From contig CM060831.1 of the NCBI GenBank assembly GCA_030762175.1, forward strand, positions 69,603,001 through 69,667,000: a DNA stretch of 64,000 bases, in the 5' to 3' direction. The DNA is from Metallyticus violacea. Lineage: Eukaryota; Arthropoda; Insecta; Mantodea; Metallyticidae. The translations under genes were made by a program, and so were the position numbers. Shown here piece by piece: positions 56,815 to 64,000 of this stretch (the stretch's first letter is position 1; every line of letters starts with the position of its first letter). The notes beneath the pieces are model-generated. The model was not told the origin of the DNA. It searched no databases and was given only the letters and a program-made list of their open reading frames with translations.

Positions 56815-58130
56815 GTAAGGATATCATGTTTTCATTCCATTCAGTTTTACTGTGAAAGGATAAATTGTGAAAATTAGAGGCTGTTGAAGCTAAGCAGGTA
56901 TCTCAAAACTGGGACTGGTGCAATTCTGTTTAGAGGTCTTCATCAAAAAGATCCCTAAATGTAAAACCACATCTGGGTAAATATATACATATATAACAAG
57001 TGAAACCTTGATCTATCATTTCCTGCAGGGTAAGCAAAAGAAAATGATGGATAGTGGAAGAGGTCTAAAACATGGGCATATCTGGCATGTTAAAATTGCA
57101 GGAGGTTGTATTGATTAAAATGGAAGAAAGCCTGCAGAAAATACAAATATATTATTATATTCATTTTAAAATATGTAAATAATGAGAGGGGTCACATCCA
57201 ACCCACCAGAAATGCTCATGGTCAAAATGTCCTGTAGGTCTTTTCATCAGGTGTCCTCATGTGATTTAAGGGGCATGCCTTGACCTCAGTAACAATAATA
57301 CTTTAGTTCCTTTTTTTGCACCAAATGCCTACTGCAAGGTTTTGCAATGGACAATGAAACTTTATCGTTTGCATCTTCGTTTCTGTTTGCACGTTCCCTC
57401 CACCGCAAACACTTCCACTAAAATATATATTCTGTCTTTGAGCCCTCCTTTTAGTGATGCCTTGCTGCTTCACACATAAGGAAACAATATGGGTCGTGCT
57501 ACAGTAAGTTTAAAGAGCATTGTACTGTATACTTGTTACAATTTATCAATGATTCATGATTAAAAAAATTGTCCTCCAGGAACAATCTATGTAGGTTTTA
57601 TTCCTATTGTGTATAAGAAAATTTTATCTATGACTACATAAATCGAATATGTCTTAGGAAACAACTCGTCATCAAATAATGGATTGAGGTATCACTGTAA
57701 TAATAAAGATGGTGGTAAAAATCACACCTTCTTTAACTAATTATTTCCATTATAAATTATTACTAAAAAACTTAGTAAATATTAATGGTTTGTTTTGTTT
57801 GTGTTTATATATATTTATGAATATTGTATGAAACCAAACCTGAGTCTTCAGGTAATTCCAATGAACAATGACTGATGAGCTAAAGACCAAGGTGGGTAGT
57901 AAATTGAACATTGTTAACTGTTTATTTAAATATTTTTGGTAAATAAATTCAGATTCAAATAATTTCCAAAATGCATTGTTGTAAATTTTGCATTGCAAGT
58001 GACAAGATGATGAATTGTTCCAATGAAAATATACTCTTATTTCCTTTCTGTGACACACGCATATTTAAAAAATGGCAAAACCATAATGTGTATCCTCTCA
58101 CTAATAAAGCATTATGATTTCTCATTTCAG
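56815..58130. other. Intron 8, no recognisable element
   Basis: 1.3 kb. I see no transposon or RNA gene. Acceptor TTTCTCATTTCAG at 58118-58130. Confidence 0.5.
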
Positions 58131-58180
58131 TCAAGAAGTGCAACATCATTAGTACAGCAAGGCAAGATTAGCATTTCATC
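58131..58180 (+). CDS. RB1CC1: RB1CC1/FIP200 micro-exon (50 nt)
   Basis: Sixteen codons (SRSATSLVQQGKISIS) plus TC, which joins A at 63732 as Ser. Acceptor CTCATTTCAG and donor TC|GTAAGT are both strong. Supported because it alone bridges the phases of the exons on each side, and the joined KISISSCNVGD matches the start of the Claw fold. It is too short for an ORF search. Confidence 0.9.
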
Positions 58181-58974
58181 GTAAGTAGAAAAAGAAATTT
58201 TTAAATTTAAAAAAACACCCAAACCATAAAAATATTCAAGTATTTTTATAGTTTTTTAGGGGGAGGGATTTTTCTATTTTTGGGGGGGGGTTTGTTTTTA
58301 AAGCAAGAATTTTTAGTAATCTCACATACAAAAGATTATTGCAACTAGTTTCTTGAATAAAGAATGATACAGATATTATTGCAATGCAGTTGCTTTGTTA
58401 TAAAATAACTTGGGCTGTTTTATCATCGAGAGTCTAACAGTAATCAGCAGTGATCCTTGATTTCTGTTACTAGTACATCTTAAAACAAAATAAATGAGCA
58501 GGCTCTTGAACCATTAATTTTTCTAAGTTCTGCTCAGATCCACCACGCTTGATTTACATCGATATGTGTCTGCATGCAGATTTTACAAACTTTGACTTCA
58601 TACTGTTATCATCAGTCATATCAAGTTCTCCATGATAAACATACTCAAACTGTTAAAAACAGTTATCTAGCAATAAGAACTATGGAAGTCCGAGTCCTAA
58701 CCTTGCATGAATTTTTATTTGTTATTGTTTGCAAGTTAAAATATATTTTAGCAATACACAAATGATGATATTAGCTTCCAAATGAAAAGGCTAATTCACA
58801 TTTTAAGATTTTATGCTCTCACACATGTGCATGCACTCTCACACACAAATATGTGTACAGAGAATCTTTTTGTTTTATAAGTAAATAGTTAATTAATAAT
58901 ATTAAATGAAAAACTAAAAAAATATAAATAAACTTAATATTGAATAAACCCTCTACTTCTATTACTGCCATCAT
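58181..58974. other. Intron 9, 5' end; unassigned
   Basis: A poly-G run at 58281-58290. Nothing recognised. Confidence 0.45.
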
Positions 58975-59880
58975 ACTTCAGGGTATGAAGAGCCTAGAAT
59001 AAATTTTGACAGGAGGACTCTTCCTCCAATAGGGCCTCTTTTATCCTTTGCTGTCATCCAGACAGTTTAACTTCCAGCACTTTTTTCACTTCTGCCACAT
59101 TTTCATTGGGATCCAAATCTGGAAAGCCAAGAGGCCACTCAATTATTATGATATGTTGCCTCTGTAGGAATCAGTTTGAAACCTGTAGAAATGTGTGGAC
59201 AGGATGATTATCCTGTTGGAAATCAATGATTCCATCAGGATATCTCATCCCAGAGAAGGAACCATGATGTGTTTGAGAATGTTTTTATAATGAGCCTGAT
59301 TAGTGTGTTGTCCAGACATCACAACACACCTAAACTGTCCTATGATGTCCAACCCCAACATAACATAGATAAGAGACTGATATTTTAGTTGTCATCTATT
59401 TTGCATGACATCATGTTCCCTAGGACAGTAGAAAGGATGGAAGATTTATAGATGAAAATATCATCTTGTATGTGGATATACTCCTATTGCAGTTGTAGTG
59501 CAAAATTTCTTCTGCAAAAGTGATTTAAAGTGACCTGCAATCTTCTTGAAGACGCTCCTGCTTAGCAGCTGAAACAGCCCTGCATCATTTAAATGATATA
59601 CAGCTATGCCGTTCAACCCAGGGAAATGAGAATTGCTTCTCATTGCAGGGACATACTTGAAGGGTTTGCTGTTTGTATCTTCAAACAGAGTAGCATCCTG
59701 CTGAAGAGCGGACACCCATTTTTGTTCTGAACCAGGATGATTGTGAGCAATTCATTTCTTGGATAACCACACTCATCTCTTGGCTGTAGATATACTGACT
59801 TCCAGGTATCTTGAGGCAGGCAATGCAATGGTTACCAATGTAAGGAGTAATTTCCTTATGAATTTTTCTTTTATGTGAGC
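58975..59880 (-). mobile_element. Tc1-like transposase relic
   Basis: Minus-strand pieces in order: a WFRTKMGVRS and GCYSV (N-terminal side), then RHSCISFK, a broken first DDE block, HYKNILKHIMVPSL, YPDGIIDFQQDNHPVHTF (second Asp, about 59170-59250) and IIIIEWPLGFPDLDPNENV (third acidic residue: Tc1-like N/E context). Frameshifts separate the blocks, so it is inactive. Confidence 0.7.
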
Positions 59881-60244
59881 ACTCAGCCCTAGTAAAATAT
59901 TTAGCTGATTGCTAGCAAACAAATTAAAGCTCAACATTGTTTTAATGTACCTCTATAAAATGTACGTGCATAAACATGCCAGTGCTAGAGATAACTGAAT
60001 AATGAGGCAATATTAGAATTGGAGGGTTTGCATATCAGATATTAACGTAATTTGTATTCTCTTTTTGGTTTTAAAACGTTTATTAATATGGCATTTATTT
60101 TGAAATTAAATTCCATTTTTGTATTGTAGCATAAATATTTTAAAATTTAAATACCCCTTGTTCTTTAAAAAGACATATTATTGCTGTTTATTAAACATTA
60201 GTTCTGAGAGAATGTAGGCTTTCACAGTCAGAGTCATAGATGTA

Positions 60245-61325
60245 ACTACAATTTTCTTCTGGGCTGTTGTGCGTGGTCTGCTGGAGATGAGAATTCCAGA
60301 CGTTTCATCTGCAACACTTGGACACACCATGTACTGCAAGCCCACTCATAATGATCGCTATTTAAACAAGAACTTCAATCATTATTCAAGGCAGAAACAT
60401 GCCATGATTAAAACTCTTGTAAATCATGCTTCATGCATTTGCAAGCCTCGGTTACTGCCACAAGGACTGCACCACCTAGAACTAGCATTACAGTCCAATG
60501 GTTATTCAATTCAGGAAGTAAAGAGCTTGCCGCCCAGCAAAACCAAAACCTGCAGCCTAAAATCAGACCAATCTCATGTAAAGGGCAAAGTTTTTCTACC
60601 TAATTTCGAAAACATCACAGACTATATTGAACATATACTGCAACATCACAGGGTCAAGATAGTCTTTAAGCCTACTAAGCAGCTAAGCAATCTACTATGC
60701 TCTGTCAAAGATCCTCGGGAGCCTTTGTCATCTGCCGGTGTTTACTATATTCCCTTACAGTTTGGTTTACATCAGTACTCCAGAATGCAGCATTAGAACC
60801 AGACACAAAGAACACAAAAAGAACTGTCATCTGGGTCAAATAGATAAGTCCTCGGTAGCAGAACACTCCATCAAAGTGGAGGGGGAACATATCAAGTTTC
60901 AGGACACTAGCATCCTTTCATCTATTATATGCTACCATGCAAGACTTTAACGAGAAGCTATTGAAATTTACAAATATCCCAACAATTTCAACAAGAAAGA
61001 AGAAGCTCTCAAATTAAACAGCTTCTGGTATCCAGCAATTGGAAACAAAGCACAACACACAACACATGAAAACATAGCAAGCCTATCATAGGAGAGGCGA
61101 GGCTCCTCCCACCAGCCGACTGACTGCCTGTCCCAGACCAACCAGCAGAGAGCAGTATAAATAGAGCAACTCAGACAGCCAATACTTCAGACGCAGTCAT
61201 ACCTTCTCTGAGGAGATTTCATCCAATCCACTGAAGATGTCTGCCATTGTTGCGGACGAAGCATCTGGAATTCTTAACTCCAGATTATCATGCCACAGCA
61301 GCCCAGAAGAAAATTGTAGTTACAA
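60245..61325 (+). mobile_element. Penelope/Poseidon-type PLE relic
   Basis: Distinct from the other PLEs here. The frame 60269-60796 reads GHTMYCKPTHNDRYLNKNFN, KHAMIKTLVNHASCIC, LPQGLHHLELALQSNGYS, then SSAGVYYIP (GIY-YIG start). One frameshift later come RTRHKEHKKNCHLGQIDKSS, VAEHSI and YPNNFNKKEEALKLNSFW. A TATA-like TATAAATAG at 61157 and a hammerhead-like motif at 61231-61264 follow; an inverse GAAACGTC lies at 60290-60310, so the ends are inverted relative to each other. Confidence 0.82.
61231..61264 (+). ncRNA. Hammerhead-like motif of the Poseidon-type PLE
   Basis: CTGAAGA, TGTC...GGAC stem, GAAGC, ATC. A15.1 has become G, so it is probably inactive. The matching inverse segment at 60290-60310 keeps GAAACGTC. 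Confidence 0.4.
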
Positions 61326-61984
61326 ACATAAGTTTTACTTTCAAAAATAAAAAATAAAAATTCAAGTATAAGAGGATTCAAACTTAGATAGTATTACTAA
61401 ACATGCACATTTGTTCACTCAGCTATCAAATCATATGGTTTGAATAAATTATTTTCTGTTTATGGCATAACTTAAATATGAACTAAAAGTGACATTGTAA
61501 AATCGACATCAACAAATGGTTCCGTAGTTCTGGATCAGTCTTGGCTTCTGGCTGTTGCTCATTCTATCTTAGGGTGAACTTAAATAAATGCATAGAACAA
61601 GAAAGAAGCATTATGACTAAGACTTTCTTTAATTCCACAACCTTTTAATGTAATTTAGTGTCCTATGAACTTTTGGAATGAAAAAATTACATTGATGATG
61701 TGAAGATAAATTAAGAAAAGGTGTTTTCTGTCATAACTTTCATATAAATATAAAGTTAATTACTTCATAAAACACAGATTTTTCAAATACTTGTTCAAAG
61801 TAGATGATACCAAATATTGCATTCTATATTTGTGGGCAAAACGCATTTGATATATGCCTTGCCTTTGATATATGCAATTCAAATGGCTACAGAGTTGTAA
61901 ACTATTAAATCTGCTAACATTTTTATACAGACAAGTGGCATAGGCAGATGCATTATGTCATGATTTAATTGAAGTCTAATGAAA
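61326..61984. other. Intron 9, unassigned
   Basis: AT-rich; nothing recognised. Confidence 0.4.
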
Positions 61985-62530
61985 AATGTATAATTAAGAT
62001 TATTGCATGAATGAGTTGAACTACACACTCTTATTGGCTCCACTTGTTTATATTTAGAACATTTGCATCCTCAGCTGTCAACTGCTAGATAAATCATCAT
62101 ATTCCTTTGGGGATGCATACTTTGCTCTGGTAGAGGTATGTTTTAATCCCAGGAAATATCGAATTTCATTACTGTCAGCAGTGGTATCTCATTTCTGACA
62201 GAGAACCATGACATAATGAAAAAAGCAAAATTATTGAAGTCAGCACAGGGACCCTTGGAGCTAGCAACATGGGAGAAAATCTGCATTTATAAATACAGAA
62301 ACAGATTGATGAACTTCAACACTTCCAGTGAAGAAAACATGAACTTTGAGTTCATCACACCTCCATACCAGAGCATGATATGGATCCCCAAAGGAACGCT
62401 GTGAATTACCCGGCAATCTAAACTCAGCTGAGGATGTGGATGATGGTCTGCAAAACATGTTATAAATGTAAACAAGTAAATGGAGCCTATAAGAGTATGT
62501 AGTTCGACTGTGTCATACAATAATCTTAAT
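61985..62530 (+). mobile_element. Short PLE-derived unit: coding tail and hammerhead-like motif between inverted arms
   Basis: Outer arms (TTAAGATTATTGCATGAATG at 61994 and the inverse near 62500-62535, sharing GTTGAACTACACACTC-type sequence) enclose only a PLE C-terminal tail (62216-62404: IMKKAKLLKSAQGPLELATW, EKICIYKYRNRLMNF) and CTGAGGATGTGGATGATGG... AAAACATGTT at 62428-62462. There is no RT or GIY-YIG core. Same architecture as 11905-12216 and each arm of 42488-43136. Confidence 0.75.
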
Positions 62531-62749
62531 TATATGATTTGCTTCGCTCTACAAATTCCAATTAGCACTTCAAGACAAAAATATATTTTTGTACTATTAG
62601 ATACCTCATTTAATAAGACTAAAATAATTCCATTATATGTACATATTTTTTAAATATGAATTTTTATGCTGTAATAATAGTGTGAAAGATAACAGTATAC
62701 TTTTGCATTTTGAAATCCAGGCCTTTGAAAATCAGTATTTCCTTTCCTT

Positions 62750-62960
62750 TCTTTTTTTTTTTCTTTTTTTTTTTTTTTTCTGCATAATGTACTTTAAAAT
62801 ATGGGTTCTAGGCCTAAGTCTAGGTTCTCCTGGACATCATTAATGAGGACTGAGGAAAACCTGGATAAACCTTAGTTAGAGAGGACTGTCCTAGTGGGAA
62901 TTGAACCGCAGATCTACCAGTGACAAATCCATGCCTGGTAATCTTGACCACCCATGTAGG
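62750..62960 (-). mobile_element. SINE family 2, internally truncated
   Basis: T-rich tail at 62752-62779 and body from 62808 (CCTAAGTCTAGG, ATTAATGAGGACTGAGGAAA), B box inverse GGGAATTGAACC at 62897, head to about 62957. The middle of the element is deleted. Confidence 0.8.
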
Positions 62961-63139
62961 TATAGCCATTTAGGGATCTACAGATATAAAATATTGTGCA
63001 GTGTCTGTTGCCTTTTTTAGATTTCAATCCATCATCATGAGAAGAAGGCCATTTAAGGGTTGTGCTATTTTAAAGGAAACATTAATTACCTGATTCATAT
63101 ACCATATGAACAGAAAATATTTAATTTCCATTAGAAAGT
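62961..63139. other. Intron 9, unassigned
   Basis: Nothing recognised. Confidence 0.4.
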
Positions 63140-63325
63140 AGTAAATGTAGTATATATATTGTACTGTACGAAGCTGTACACAATGGAGTTGGTCCGTCCA
63201 TCGTTTTGAGTAACGGTTATTCAGTGAGCAACTGAAGATGGGAGAGATTCTCCTGAAATATGTCTTACTTTTGTGTAAGTGAGTGGAGTTTAGTATAAAA
63301 ATGAATACCTAAGTTTAGGTTAATA
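63140..63325 (+). mobile_element. Solo PLE terminal repeat with hammerhead-like motif
   Basis: Matches the right end of 42488-43136 and the inverse of 45285-45440: GAGCAACTGAAGATGGGAGA (63226), then TCTTACTTTTGTGTAAGTGA and GAATACCTAAGTTTAGG. No coding tail is attached. Confidence 0.75.
63232..63264 (+). ncRNA. Hammerhead-like core in sense orientation
   Basis: CTGAAGA, stem GGGAGA/TCTCCT, GAAAT, ATGTC. The core is intact apart from a wobble closing pair. It is on the RB1CC1 sense strand 470 bases upstream of the Claw exon, so it would be part of the pre-mRNA. Confidence 0.5.
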
Positions 63326-63731
63326 TGTAGGTTATTGGAAAAGAAACCTCAAACTTGTGTTGTTATGGAACCTGTGTTAAACTGGGGCATCCATAATGAT
63401 ATGTAGAACAACATTAGTTTAAAGATATCTTAAGTGAATATCAATGACAAAAATATCTCTAAAAACAAAAATTTGCAATGTTCCGAATGTGATGATAAAA
63501 ATCTTACATGATATGATTATAAACTCCAAAAAGGCATCAAAAAGTGGTTAGTTTATGGCTTCATTAGCAGTAAATAACTGCACATGTGCACTAAATGTTG
63601 AAAGACTGCTTAAGCCAGAAACATTTTCAATGCTTTTTATAAACATGTTACAAAGACGCAGTTTAATTGCCAATTTATGATTCATTATTATTCTTTTGTT
63701 ATTGTGTATTCAAAGAGATTTTTGTTTACAG
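63326..63731. other. Intron 9, 3' end
   Basis: Unassigned; ends with acceptor TTTTTGTTTACAG. Confidence 0.5.
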
Positions 63732-63865
63732 ATGCAATGTTGGAGATCCAGTGCTTGTAGTGTGGGATGAAGAACATAGGAACTACACCATTCTACAGGA
63801 GACAAGCACTCTGTACTTCTTACATTCAGACAGCCTAGAACTGTTGGGCTTGAGACCTGGGTCTG
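63732..63865 (+). CDS. RB1CC1: RB1CC1/FIP200 exon (first half of Claw domain)
   Basis: A completes Ser, then 44 codons plus 1 nt: CNVGDPVLVVWDEEHRNYTI, LQETSTLYFLHSDSLELLGL and RPGS, donor CTG|GTATGT. This is the beginning of the FIP200 Claw, a small beta-rich domain that binds FIR motifs of selective-autophagy receptors; the VGD..L...DE.H.NY and TLYFLHS.SL motifs are what identify the whole gene. The rest of the domain (about half) must lie in exons beyond the window. This is the most conserved exon here. Confidence 0.97.
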
Positions 63866-64000
63866 GTATGTACAAGAATTTGAAAGTTGTGTTTATACTG
63901 TATACTTTGTTAAAAGCATTCTAGAGCTCTGACTGGCTTTTATGTAGTTGGATTTGATAAGTTGTTATATAGTTATATAGTTGGATAAACAAAAAGCTAA
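63866..64000. other. Start of the following RB1CC1 intron
   Basis: Begins GTATGT; an in-frame stop at 63922-63924 confirms that the exon does not continue. Confidence 0.8.

Noticed and set aside
57750..58058. 102-codon minus-strand frame in intron 8
   Set aside because: AT-rich, no motif, no repeat copy elsewhere in the window; most likely chance.

Overview
The window is AT-rich eukaryotic DNA from an arthropod, most likely an insect. The evidence is GT-AG introns of 1-20 kb, abundant mariner/Tc1, RTE-type LINE, Penelope-like and hAT relics, and tRNA-derived SINEs. I cannot name the species from the sequence alone.

The only host gene I can support runs on the + strand across the whole window. 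It is the C-terminal part of RB1CC1/FIP200 (functionally Atg17/Atg11-like), the autophagy-initiation scaffold of the ULK/Atg1 complex. Ten internal exons (888-1030, 7238-7673, 27689-28015, 37772-38068, 42183-42362, 43504-43664, 47706-47852, 56724-56814, 58131-58180, 63732-63865) join in one open frame of about 655 codons with consistent phases. They encode an acidic, low-complexity linker, then a long coiled coil, then a Ser/Pro linker, then the first half of the C-terminal Claw domain. The N-terminal part lies upstream of the window and the end of the Claw downstream.

The introns are a layered record of transposition. Intron 1 (1.0-7.2 kb) holds two Penelope-like element (PLE) pieces, a LINE piece split by a SINE, and a 144-bp tandem duplication. 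Intron 2 (7.7-27.7 kb) holds a mariner inflated to 3.8 kb by nested insertions, several PLEs, further mariners, and an RTE-like LINE carrying two SINEs. Intron 3 (28.0-37.8 kb) holds a (GAA)n tract, a SINE, a DDE transposase relic, hammerhead-bearing PLE ends and a deleted mariner. Intron 4 holds CENP-B-HTH and hAT relics and a SINE-in-SINE nest. Intron 5 is largely one 650-bp inverted repeat. Intron 6 holds a PLE and a TIR-bounded mariner. Intron 7 holds an array of about 140-bp tandem repeats and a nearly intact 3.28-kb RTE-like LINE with perfect 13-bp target-site duplications. Intron 9 holds a Tc1-like relic, a second type of PLE and more PLE ends.

The most notable recurring signal is a hammerhead-ribozyme-like motif (CTGANGA - stem-loop - GAAAC - GTC). 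At least eleven copies are seen on both strands, nearly always at PLE 3' ends and often inside inverted-repeat arms. Several short units consist only of a PLE C-terminal coding tail plus this motif between inverted arms, which looks like a non-autonomous, ribozyme-bearing foldback derivative.
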